From positions 310,001 to 374,000 of the forward strand of contig CALSPF010000002.1 in NCBI GenBank assembly GCA_943788165.1: DNA of 64,000 nucleotides, read 5' to 3'. The DNA comes from an uncultured Flavobacteriaceae bacterium (lineage in GTDB: Bacteria > Bacteroidota > Bacteroidia > Flavobacteriales > Flavobacteriaceae). Positions within the stretch are counted from its first letter, which is position 1, and each line of letters begins with the position of its first letter. Below the pieces are notes generated by a model, which ran no database searches, was not told where the DNA came from, and saw only the letters and a program-made list of their open reading frames with translations. Position numbers and translations under genes: made by a program. This document shows, one piece after another, positions 20,701 through 29,324 of this stretch.

Positions 20701-21195
20701 GCTCAAACACGCACTTCTTACAAAACCAAATCGGTTGCTAGAATTCCATTCATAGGAAAATTGTAGGTCTAGGTCATGGTTGATTTCCTCAAAAATGACT
20801 TTATTTCCAAATTCGTTTTTATACAGGTTCCGTTCAATGTTGTAGAGTCCACTTTGTCGATCGGCAAAAGGCTCCCACAAATAGGTCTTATCTTCCTTCG
20901 TTGCTAGGAGTAGGGTTTTACACCCAGTATTATCAATTGATTCTGTAATCTTATCGTCAGTATAATAGGGAAAAAGAGCATTATTGCTATTGGTTCTTCC
21001 TGCGGAAAGACCACCATTACTAGAAATAAACATCCAGTGATTGGAATTGCTTACAATGCTCATAAAGAATGGACGCATTTGGTCTATGTTCAATATTTTA
21101 TAAAAGGTTTCATTGTTGACTTCTATCTGTGTCAGATCACTATTTCCCTCTGGAAAATTTACTTTTCCATTCCCTAAGTATATGTTTTTGTTCAT
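17758..21195 (-). CDS. Very large cytosolic glycoside phosphorylase; candidate GH149 (or GH161/GH94-related) beta-1,3-glucan phosphorylase
   Basis: 1145 aa without signal peptide; DYQGNWRDIFQNWEALAHAYPAF, NNPWAYIGYWGDHQVIYLLKFLEF, NSSNRFGFVRSACLSN. PUL context with GH16/17/30. Exact family not verified. Confidence 0.65.
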   Translation of the reverse strand: MNKNIYLGNGKVNFPEGNSDLTQIEVNNETFYKILNIDQMRPFFMSIVSNSNHWMFISSNGGLSAGRTNSNNALFPYYTDDKITESIDNTGCKTLLLATKEDKTYLWEPFADRQSGLYNIERNLYKNEFGNKVIFEEINHDLDLQFSYEWNSSNRFGFVRSACLSNTSTEATQIELLDGLQNILPYGVGEDLQKASSNLVDAYKKSELHRESGVGIFSLSAIIVDRAEPSEALKTNLVWSSGLNNPTHLLSSKQLNSFRQGNGVIEELEMKAERGAYFVSSSFELAAAKSERWRIIAEVNKSITDIVALEDVLKKGEIDKQINQDVEAGTQELLQLVGAADGLQLTNDRRRNVRHFANTMFNIMRGGIFDDNYTIDKSDFLVYFQKANKDVFGEKEVVLSALKETFTLHDLISLGDQDQNMDFSRLCYEYLPLKFSRRHGDPSRPWNKFSINTKDEIDGSKILDYQGNWRDIFQNWEALAHAYPAFILGMIHKFLNATTFDGYNPYRVTKDGFDWETIEPNNPWAYIGYWGDHQVIYLLKFLEFTQKHYPGRLTRFFSQECFVYANVPYRIKPYNSILKDPKNTIAYDYANEEKIEERKKILGADGALLATADNKVYKVNFIEKILAVLMAKLSNFVPEAGIWMNTQRPEWNDANNALVGNGVSMVTLYYLRRFLSFFKETLAATSTSSFALSNEMYLFFSALNQAFTQHSVLVQGTISDEQRKTLMDVLGQAASSYREGVYNKGFTGEKTNLSKYQLLSFVETALLFMDDSIRKNKREDGLYHAYNLISIDSEHDVSVDYLDEMLEGQVAVLSSGYLDTDESLSVLDALRNSKLYRKDQQSYVLYPNKDLGTFASKNTIPEAAVNSSELIKALVIKNNQQLVSKDLNGVFHFNGNFKNADDLATALGQLPHQFAALAKKERQQVLNIFEQVFNHKAFTGRSGTFFGYEGLGSIYWHMVSKLSVAAYEVTLAAKDTPAFNSLSKHYNEIVAGIGAHKTPEDYGAFPSDPYSHTPGGKGAQQPGMTGQVKEDILSRFGELGVQVEKGAIHFKPSLLKADEFLNSEAEFNYYTVLGKKNNIPLDKGTLAFTYCQVPVLYKKGANSSINIGFTSEESLTIEGSSLTPEISSQLFNRTNEVQQIEVTIG

Positions 21196-21293
21196 TATTT
21201 ATTATGTCAACTTTACCGCTTATAGTTATTTATTAGTCGTAAAGGATTGATCTTTATTAACAAAGACGTTGTGTTACATGTTAATTTTTACTT

Positions 21294-22367
21294 CTATTGG
21301 TATACTCGTATATAATCGATTTCCATGGCAGAAGAGACAAAGTTTGGATCGATGTTATTGGATGTAAATGTTCCTCCCATTGCTACATTAAGAAGAATGA
21401 AGAAGGGTTGATTAAAGGGCATCCCTGCGGTAATGGTAAAGTCATGATGTTTATTACTATCCACATAAAACTCTATTTTTGATGCTGTCCAATACATTTC
21501 ATACAGATGAAATTCTGAAGCTTCATTTTGAATAAGTTGTTCACCCCGCAAAAAATAATGTTCTCCATCCGAGTTGGGTAGGTGTACAGCTGAAGAAACT
21601 AATCCCGGTTCTCCGTCGCCATGTTCCATCAAATCGATTTCACCACATCTTGGCCAATCCACTACATCTATATTTGATCCAAGAAACCATAGAGCAGGCC
21701 ATGTCCCTTGTCCTTCTGGCAATTTTGCTCTAATTTCTACTTTCCCATAACGAAATTCAAATAAATTTTGAGTTGTCATTCGTGCTGAGGTGTAGTTTTT
21801 GCCTTTGTAATTTTCTTTTTTGGCAATAATTTTTAGCACCCCATCTTCTACAATTGAGTTTTCTCTTCGATCAGTATAATATTGTTGTTCATTGTTCCAC
21901 CAGTTTCCATTATTTGGTGGGATTGTTTCCAGATTCCAGTTACTACTACATGGAGTACTACTATAATTAAATTCATCTCTCCAAACTAGCGTATAACCAG
22001 GAATTGGTTCGACACCTTCATAGATATCATTACATCCATTTGTTGAAGAATCTAAAGTATTGTTTAATGCATTTGTAATTACAACTTCAATGGTTTGATA
22101 GGTGTATCGATTATTTTGGGAATCAAAAAATGCCCATACTCCAATAGTATATGAGCCATTGTTTGCATATGTATAATCGTATCTTCCTGAAGTGTTTTCA
22201 TCTACTGCGTTATCGTTAAAAGAAAAACGATAATTCAAAGCACCATCTGCGGAAGCAGTGATAGTTACTAAGCCGTTTAAGCCCTTTAGAACTTGAACAT
22301 CAAGCTTAGAGACTGAATCACTAGAACACCCAATCATGATAGATGAAATGCATATAAAAAATAACAC
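21294..22367 (-). CDS. GH16 laminarinase-like lipoprotein with N-terminal PKD-like domain
   Basis: Lipobox-like MIGCSS; PKD-like N-terminus; catalytic motif GEIDLMEHGDGE; GTWPALWFLGSNIDVVDWP. Confidence 0.9.
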   Translation of the reverse strand: MLFFICISSIMIGCSSDSVSKLDVQVLKGLNGLVTITASADGALNYRFSFNDNAVDENTSGRYDYTYANNGSYTIGVWAFFDSQNNRYTYQTIEVVITNALNNTLDSSTNGCNDIYEGVEPIPGYTLVWRDEFNYSSTPCSSNWNLETIPPNNGNWWNNEQQYYTDRRENSIVEDGVLKIIAKKENYKGKNYTSARMTTQNLFEFRYGKVEIRAKLPEGQGTWPALWFLGSNIDVVDWPRCGEIDLMEHGDGEPGLVSSAVHLPNSDGEHYFLRGEQLIQNEASEFHLYEMYWTASKIEFYVDSNKHHDFTITAGMPFNQPFFILLNVAMGGTFTSNNIDPNFVSSAMEIDYIRVYQ

Positions 22368-22401
22368 GAATCTATATTTGATTACTTTCTCTTTTTTTAT
22401 T

Positions 22402-22433
22402 AAAAGCTATCTCGAGTTAACGAGATAGCTTTT
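22402..22433 (-). terminator. Perfect 13-bp hairpin between glycan-binding lipoprotein and GH16 genes (terminator/attenuator or mRNA-processing site)
   Basis: AAAAGCTATCTCG-AGTTAA-CGAGATAGCTTTT; intra-operonic, T-rich tails on both sides. Confidence 0.7.
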
Positions 22434-22457
22434 TAAAAGTACAATGATTTATTTAAC

Positions 22458-24485
22458 TTAATCCAAAGAAGTTATTACAACATCTGTTATGGTTACGTTA
22501 GCATCCTGTGTTACCAAGTAGAGCAACGCTGAGCTGAAAGTATTCGCCGCATCCTGGGCAGGAATTTCAATTGTATATGCGGTTGAATCTGTACCACTAA
22601 TTGTAGTTTCAGCTGTAAAAAAACTTGGGTCAACGTCAGGGTGAGGTAGTCTTTCAAATTTAAATTTGATGACAACATCTGTTCCTTCTGTAGCTGCATT
22701 TAAGGTAATTCTACCACCATTTTCAAATGAAAGCGGATACATGCCTGCATTTTCATTTGCAAATCCAGCCCAAGCTTCAGTTCCAGTAGGGAAGTTATAA
22801 ACACCATCAGCGCTAACTGTAGCCCCACCAAATGTTCCAGTATATGCTGCAGAATAGTTCGTTCCAGTGGGAAGCGCATCATATTCTCTGATTACAAAAT
22901 CAGATAAAGTAACATCAGCATCTTGAGTAACTAAGTAAAGTAATGCAGAACTAAAAGTATTCTCAGCACTTTGAGGGGGAATATTTACTGTATACTCAGT
23001 AGCATCAGAACCACTAATGGTCACATTATTTGTAGAAAAACTTGGCTCAGTATCAGGATGAGGAAGTCTTTCAAATCTAAAGTTTACTAATACATCTGTT
23101 GTAGCAGCAGAACCGGTAAAAGTAATTTTTCCACCAAAAGGGAATGCTAATGGGAAAATGCTTGCATTTTCATTTGCAAACCCAGCCCATGTTTCACTTC
23201 CAGTAGGGAAGTTATAAACACCATCAGCGCTTACTGTAGCCCCACCAAATGTCCCGGTGTATGCAGCTGCACTATCCGTACCTGAACCTGAACCACCTCC
23301 ATAGAAGAAAATGTTATCAAAATATACAGTACCATTACCAGCTACTTTGAATTGAATGATTTCGCCTGTATCAACAACACCAGAGAAATGTGTTAAATCA
23401 ATATCAACACTATTCCATTCACCGGGAGAAGCAGTAACATCTAAAGAGTAAGCAACTTCTTCCGGATTATCGTCTCCGTTAGCATCAGGGCTAATTAAAA
23501 AGAAATCTAAGGTGGTTGCATTACCTGAGAAGAAATCAAGGTGTAACTTAGTTTTTTGCGAAGCATTGATAGCTGTTGCGAATGTAGTTCCTTGATAATT
23601 TAGGTTATCATATTTAAGAACGTCATTACCTGCAATTGTTTCAGTAGATACAACAGTTGATTGACCCCAATCAGGGTTAAAGTTTATTCCATCAATAGCT
23701 GTATAAACGTCGCTAAAAATAGAAATCACCTCTGCTTGAGTATAGGTTGGCTCTAATGGAGCTGTGGTAGGAGCGCTAGGAATAACAACTTCTACAGGTG
23801 TAGCGAAGGTGAAGTTGTCAACATAATAAATAGCTTCTGCTTCATTTGTAACACCGTAACCTAAAATCATGGTAACTGTATTATAGATTCCAGAACGTTC
23901 ACCTGCTAATTCAGGAATATTGAAGACTACGGTTTCCCATCCTGTTCCAGTCGTTACAGCAAATAAATCACCTGTTGATTTTTTGCCATCAGTTCCGTTT
24001 GCTAATCCATCTTCTAATTTAAGTAGTACGTTATGTCCTGGTGCTGGAGAATGAAAGTGAAAAGAAATTGCTTCTTTACCAGCGGGAAATGTAATATTTT
24101 CCTCAAGCATGAAATAAAATCCAGCCCAAGATTGTACGCCTACTGGTTCAGTAACTTTAATGACATTAGCAGAATCGTTAACATCATCTACAGATGGATT
24201 CGCAGAATAGGCAACTGTTATAGCAAGATCTCCAACTTCACCGAAATTACTCCAGTTACCTGGTCCTCTAGTTTCATCTTGTTTGTTTTCAGCAGCAAAA
24301 CTTGGTCCTGACTCTTCAAATGTAATTAAACCGTCATTGATATTTGGATCCACTTCAATAAATACGGGTTCTTCCGGTTCCGGTTGTGTAATGTCGATTA
24401 CTGGAGCTGGGTCATCTTCTTTTCCACATGAAGCGAAAAGAATAAATGCAGACAGCATTAATAAAGATAAATGTTTGATTTTCAT
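22458..24485 (-). CDS. SusE/SGBP-like surface glycan-binding lipoprotein with tandem duplicated C-terminal domain
   Basis: Lipobox FASC immediately downstream of SusD; two copies of AAYTGTFGGATVSADGVYNFPTG(S/T)E(T/A)WAGFANENA... Confidence 0.8.
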   Translation of the reverse strand: MKIKHLSLLMLSAFILFASCGKEDDPAPVIDITQPEPEEPVFIEVDPNINDGLITFEESGPSFAAENKQDETRGPGNWSNFGEVGDLAITVAYSANPSVDDVNDSANVIKVTEPVGVQSWAGFYFMLEENITFPAGKEAISFHFHSPAPGHNVLLKLEDGLANGTDGKKSTGDLFAVTTGTGWETVVFNIPELAGERSGIYNTVTMILGYGVTNEAEAIYYVDNFTFATPVEVVIPSAPTTAPLEPTYTQAEVISIFSDVYTAIDGINFNPDWGQSTVVSTETIAGNDVLKYDNLNYQGTTFATAINASQKTKLHLDFFSGNATTLDFFLISPDANGDDNPEEVAYSLDVTASPGEWNSVDIDLTHFSGVVDTGEIIQFKVAGNGTVYFDNIFFYGGGSGSGTDSAAAYTGTFGGATVSADGVYNFPTGSETWAGFANENASIFPLAFPFGGKITFTGSAATTDVLVNFRFERLPHPDTEPSFSTNNVTISGSDATEYTVNIPPQSAENTFSSALLYLVTQDADVTLSDFVIREYDALPTGTNYSAAYTGTFGGATVSADGVYNFPTGTEAWAGFANENAGMYPLSFENGGRITLNAATEGTDVVIKFKFERLPHPDVDPSFFTAETTISGTDSTAYTIEIPAQDAANTFSSALLYLVTQDANVTITDVVITSLD

Positions 24486-24509
24486 AATAGTTAATTTAGT
24501 TAGTGTTTT

Positions 24510-26114
24510 TTAGTTAAAGTAGCCCTCGTTTTGAGGATATCCAGCACCTAATAAATCTAATACACCTTGTGGTATAGGTAGATTTACCATGTGTGGTTCG
24601 TAAACCTCAATTGGGTTTACATGGTTCCGTCCGTAGTATTCATTTAGAAGAGGAGAATTCATATGGTCTAGAAGATAGTCATAAAGCAACCCCTTTCTTT
24701 TCAGACTATACCAACGTTGCCCCTCGAAAGCAAGTTCTCTTGCTCTTTCTTCAAATATATTTTCAATTGATGCTGATCCAGCTGGCGCAATCCCAGCACG
24801 TGTTCTGACAGCATTTAAATATTGAAGCGACTTAGAGGAGTTTCCAGCTTCAAGATGCGCTTCAGCTCCCATCAAATAAGTTTCAGCTAATCGATACACC
24901 ATTATATTTTTGAAATGCATTCTATCAGTTGGCTCTGCGGTAGTATCCATAAACTTTATCACTCCAGGATTTTGACGTTTGAAATACAAGAAAAACTCAT
25001 CATCATTTGCAACATTTCTGTACAAATCTAAGGGATCTCCTATGCTTTTCCCGGCAGGTAAAGTTTTCACATCATTGTATTTATAATCAAAAACGTAGTA
25101 GTTTTCTTTTCGTAAATCTCCAGGATTCTCGTTTAGAAGATCAGTAGCATAAGGGTTTAGTGTAAGGAAACCAAAACCATCTCCCCCATTTTCAGCTGAT
25201 TGTAATAATCCAGGTACTGCAGAATAATGAGAAACTGTTTGCCAATTCATTTGATGCCATGCACCACCACCAATAGCAGCTCTCTCGAAATTAATAGCAA
25301 ACAAAGTTTCACTGTGTGTCAGTTCACCATCAAACACTTTGTCAACATCTACTAGTGCATAAGGGCCTTCGTTGATAATTTCATCAATAATTCCAGCAGC
25401 TGCAGAATAATTCTCTTCCCAAAGTTCAACTTTGGCCCTAAGGTGATCAACAGCACCCTTGTTCCATCGACCGAATTGATTTACTGTGTAAGACAAATTT
25501 GCACTTGCAAAATTAAGATCATCTCTAATCAGTTGAAATATTTCAGCTTCAGAGGATTTTTCAGAAACTCTGTCAAAAGCAGAATCTGGTGTTGTAGGTT
25601 CAGTGCTTAAATAAATATTTTTGAACATTCTATAAAGTGTAAAATATGCATGAGCTCTAAAGGTTCTTGCTTCTGCAACATCTTTGAGTAATTCCTCGCT
25701 GGTGTTTCCGGATTCAATGAGTGCATCTCCTCCTTTAACGATATTATTGGTAATATCGATTATTTTATAGTTGTGCCCCCAAAAGTAGCCATAGCCAGCT
25801 TCAGTACCATAATCTCCTCCCAAACCACATCCCCAGAAGCAATTACTAAAAAGAGATATTTCACCGTCAACACCAGCTGCAATGTCACTTTTTGCTTGAA
25901 GAATTAGCGGAATTGCTCCATTAAACCAATCGCGCTGATAGGGCTCTCTATTTAGGGAATATAATCCAACTACTGCGTTGCCTATTCCATCTGGACTTGA
26001 ATAAAGAAAATCAACAGAGTTTTTTGAAAGTAGTTGATCCTTTAAAAAATCATCTTGGTAGCAGGAAGTAAATAGAGCCAAGACCAATGTTAAGACTGTT
26101 ATTTTATTTTTCAT
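24510..26114 (-). CDS. SusD/RagB-family nutrient-binding outer-membrane lipoprotein
   Basis: Lipobox LFTSC; AEARTFRAHAYFTLYRMF, YRLAETYLMGAEAHLEAGN, RARELAFEGQRWYSLKRKG. Confidence 0.95.
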   Translation of the reverse strand: MKNKITVLTLVLALFTSCYQDDFLKDQLLSKNSVDFLYSSPDGIGNAVVGLYSLNREPYQRDWFNGAIPLILQAKSDIAAGVDGEISLFSNCFWGCGLGGDYGTEAGYGYFWGHNYKIIDITNNIVKGGDALIESGNTSEELLKDVAEARTFRAHAYFTLYRMFKNIYLSTEPTTPDSAFDRVSEKSSEAEIFQLIRDDLNFASANLSYTVNQFGRWNKGAVDHLRAKVELWEENYSAAAGIIDEIINEGPYALVDVDKVFDGELTHSETLFAINFERAAIGGGAWHQMNWQTVSHYSAVPGLLQSAENGGDGFGFLTLNPYATDLLNENPGDLRKENYYVFDYKYNDVKTLPAGKSIGDPLDLYRNVANDDEFFLYFKRQNPGVIKFMDTTAEPTDRMHFKNIMVYRLAETYLMGAEAHLEAGNSSKSLQYLNAVRTRAGIAPAGSASIENIFEERARELAFEGQRWYSLKRKGLLYDYLLDHMNSPLLNEYYGRNHVNPIEVYEPHMVNLPIPQGVLDLLGAGYPQNEGYFN

Positions 26115-26125
26115 TAATGGTGACT

Positions 26126-29104
26126 TTAAAAATTTAATTTGAAACCTAAGGTTATATTTTGTGTTTCTGGAAACACTCCTGCAGCAAGATCTTGCTCGGG
26201 TGAATATGACAAGAAATCTGTGAAAGTAAATAAATTTGTTCCTGTAAAGTAGATACGTCCAGATTTAGTGTTTAAAATGCTATTAATGCTTTGCCCAAAA
26301 TTGTACCCAATTGATAAGGTCCTTAATCGTATATAAGAGGCATCTTGCGCAGCAAACGAGTTAAGGTGTTTCAGCCATGCTGCAGTAGCATTTGCCTTTG
26401 GATAAATTGTAGAAGGGGCAGTATCGGTATAATAAGGGACTACAGGTCCATTTAGGCTGGCTTTCCAGAACTCGCCATTGGCTAACACTGAATTGACTCT
26501 TGTAGATCCCTGTAAAAAGTACCAATCCATAAAAAGATCAAATTTTTTATATCTAATCGTTCCATTTACTGAACCATACCAGTCAGGATTAGTATCTACG
26601 AAGATATTATCTTCAATATCAATTAAGCCATCTCTATTTTGATCGATTACCCTGATGTGTCCGGGTTTAGCTCCAATTTCTGGGGTGATTGGGCTACCAG
26701 CAAGAAAGTCTACTTCTTGATATATTCCGGCATACTGTGGGATCCATAAACTGTTCGATGCTTCTCCGATAGATAATCTTCCTACAGAAGAATTGATATC
26801 GATAAAATATTCCTCACCAGTGTTAGGATCAACCTGAGTTTCTCCTGTTAAAGAAATTATTTCATTATTGTTGGTGGACCAAATCAATCCTAGATCAAAG
26901 GAGAAATCTTTGGTGCTAATGATTGAGTTGTTTAATGTGATCTCAACCCCAGTATTTTGCAATTCTCCTACATTAAAACGTGTGTTCGTAAATCCAGTTG
27001 AAGAAGCTAATTGACGATCTAGCAATAAATCAGATGTGTTTGTTTTGTAATATTCGACAGTACCTCTAAATCTGTTTGAAAATAAACCAAAATCTACACC
27101 AGCATTAAGTGTAGTGGTCCTTTCCCATTTAAGGCCAGGATTTCTTAATCGAGAGGAAGCGGATGAGCCGCTTACAACAGTATTGCCAAAGATATGTGGA
27201 TTATATTCTGCTACACCCAAAGATTCCTCAGACCTGATTCCTTGGTTTCCGGTTGATCCAAAACTTAAACGAAGTTTTAATTGATCAATCGCATCAATAT
27301 TTAAATCTTTTTCAGCTTTGTAAGCAACAGATACAGCTGGAAAAAACCCCCATTTATTGTTTTCTGCAAACACAGAACTACCATCGGCACGGGTAGTAAG
27401 TTCCATAAGGTATTTGTCCTTGTAGGAGTAACGTGCTCTACCCAGATAGGACAGTAATCGTCTTTTTCTTACATCTCTATTATTACTTAGCAGTTCACTA
27501 GCCAAACCGTTGTATCCCAATGCATCATTAACAAAATCTGATTTATCAAGTTGATTGTATTTAAAGTTTATTTCATCATAAGCGTGAACACCAGTAAAAT
27601 CAAGTTTATGAGTGTTATTATCAATGATGTTGTAGTTTAGAATGTGTTCTACAAGCAGCTGCTTGTATTGTGTATCAATTAATACTCCAACACCATTATT
27701 ACCTTCATCTCCTGAAGAATGTCTGGATGATCTATAGGTACCTTGGTCAGTATTACGATTTCTATAAAAGGTTTTCAAAGAATAAGAGATATCATCTGTA
27801 ATTTGATAATTAAAACGCAAACTGATATCAGTCAAATTAGTTTCCGTTTCATCTACAGATTCATTTTGATCCCACAAAGGATTAACTGCATTAGAATTTT
27901 CTTGTCCAAAATAATATTTAACAACATTTCCATTGTCATCATAAGGCCTAGCTATTGGGCTAAGACTAGAAAGGAAAATTCCACCACTTTCTCTATTTTG
28001 TTTCGCATTTTGAACATTGATGATTGCATCTAAACTTAATTTATCTGTTAACTGATGAGTATAATTCAGTTTATATTGCAACCGATCAAAGCCAGAATTT
28101 GGAATGATTCCGTCTTGCGTAAAGTAATTCAAACTAGAGTAAACGCTAGTCTTGTCAGTACCTTTAGAATAACTAACGGAATGGCTGGTTAGTAGAGCAT
28201 CATTTAGCGCAAGATCCTCCCAGTCAACAAAGTTTTGATTATTAATAAGATCAAGTTCAAATTCATCCCACACAAATGATAAAGGAGGGTTAGCGACTCC
28301 TGTTCGAGCCCTCCAAGAATCCATTCTATAATTAAAAAACCCTGGCGCATCATACATATCAAAATTTCTTGTTAATGACTGCGAGGTCACATAACCAGCA
28401 TAATTAAAACTTGAATAGCCGTTACGTGCTTTTTTGGTAGTAACTAAAACAACCCCATTAGATCCACGAGCACCGTAGATGGATGTTGAGGCAGCGTCTT
28501 TAAGGATCTCAACACTTGAAATATCATCGGGGGAAATATCATTCAAACTATCATAGGGCAATCCATCCACAATAATAAGTGGACCGTTACCAGCATTAAT
28601 TGATACATTTCCTCTAATAACAATATTGGAAGATCCTCCAGGTCTTGCATCACCTAGATTGACCTGTACACCAGCAGCTCTACCACGAAGTAATTCAGAC
28701 ACATTGGTCGTTGGTATTTGAGACGCTTTTTTTACATCCACACTTGAAACAGACCCTACAAGATTACTTCTTTTCTGCGAACCGTAACCAACAACCACAA
28801 TCTCATCAAGTTCATTTTCGGTCAACAATTCAACATTAACTGTACTGTTTTGACCAACGGTTATATTTTGCGCCTGATACCCCACATAAGTAAAAACAAT
28901 TACTGCACCTTGTGGAGCGACTATCGCATAATTTCCGTCAAAGTCAGTTGTTGTTCCGCTTGTGGTACCATCCACATAAACTGTAGCTCCAGGTAATGGC
29001 TGTCTTGTGTCAGCACCGATAACAACACCTGTTATGGTTGCATTTTGCGCATAACTTAAACCGCTAATTAGTAGCGTTATTAAAAGCTTGAAAGTTATTT
29101 TCAT
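26126..29104 (-). CDS. SusC/RagA-family TonB-dependent outer-membrane transporter
   Basis: 992 aa; ATITGVVIGADTRQPLPGATVYVDGTTSGTTTDFDGNYAI, DEIVVVGYGSQKRSNLVGSVSSV, LRGRAAGVQVN. Confidence 0.97.
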   Translation of the reverse strand: MKITFKLLITLLISGLSYAQNATITGVVIGADTRQPLPGATVYVDGTTSGTTTDFDGNYAIVAPQGAVIVFTYVGYQAQNITVGQNSTVNVELLTENELDEIVVVGYGSQKRSNLVGSVSSVDVKKASQIPTTNVSELLRGRAAGVQVNLGDARPGGSSNIVIRGNVSINAGNGPLIIVDGLPYDSLNDISPDDISSVEILKDAASTSIYGARGSNGVVLVTTKKARNGYSSFNYAGYVTSQSLTRNFDMYDAPGFFNYRMDSWRARTGVANPPLSFVWDEFELDLINNQNFVDWEDLALNDALLTSHSVSYSKGTDKTSVYSSLNYFTQDGIIPNSGFDRLQYKLNYTHQLTDKLSLDAIINVQNAKQNRESGGIFLSSLSPIARPYDDNGNVVKYYFGQENSNAVNPLWDQNESVDETETNLTDISLRFNYQITDDISYSLKTFYRNRNTDQGTYRSSRHSSGDEGNNGVGVLIDTQYKQLLVEHILNYNIIDNNTHKLDFTGVHAYDEINFKYNQLDKSDFVNDALGYNGLASELLSNNRDVRKRRLLSYLGRARYSYKDKYLMELTTRADGSSVFAENNKWGFFPAVSVAYKAEKDLNIDAIDQLKLRLSFGSTGNQGIRSEESLGVAEYNPHIFGNTVVSGSSASSRLRNPGLKWERTTTLNAGVDFGLFSNRFRGTVEYYKTNTSDLLLDRQLASSTGFTNTRFNVGELQNTGVEITLNNSIISTKDFSFDLGLIWSTNNNEIISLTGETQVDPNTGEEYFIDINSSVGRLSIGEASNSLWIPQYAGIYQEVDFLAGSPITPEIGAKPGHIRVIDQNRDGLIDIEDNIFVDTNPDWYGSVNGTIRYKKFDLFMDWYFLQGSTRVNSVLANGEFWKASLNGPVVPYYTDTAPSTIYPKANATAAWLKHLNSFAAQDASYIRLRTLSIGYNFGQSINSILNTKSGRIYFTGTNLFTFTDFLSYSPEQDLAAGVFPETQNITLGFKLNF

Positions 29105-29160
29105 GGTTGATTTTAAAATTAATTCCCAATATTAAAGATAATTAACCCAGTAACCTAAAA

Positions 29161-29307
29161 AAAAAACTATACAAAAATTCATCATCTAGTATTTTTAGAT
29201 TTAAAAAATAAAAAAAATCATAAAATCACACTAGATGTTAAAAAATTGGTTTGCAGCACTATGCGAGTTAATTAACTTTTAATATTATCGCTTTTGTATA
29301 GTTTTTT
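29161..29307. promoter_or_regulatory. Nested inverted repeats in the susC upstream region, candidate operator/regulatory element
   Basis: Outer arms AAAAAACTATACAAAA (29161-29176) and TTTTGTATAGTTTTTT (29292-29307), perfect 16 bp; inner arms CATCTAGT (29183-29190) and ACTAGATG (29230-29237). Confidence 0.55.
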
Positions 29308-29324
29308 AATAAAACAAAAAAAAA

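Noticed and set aside
24033-24513. Plus-strand ORFs opposite the SGBP-like lipoprotein
   Set aside because: Antisense to a clear lipoprotein; no motifs or start signals.
27743-28033. 96-aa plus-strand ORF inside susC
   Set aside because: Antisense to a conserved TonB-dependent receptor; Ile/Arg/Ser-rich artefactual composition.
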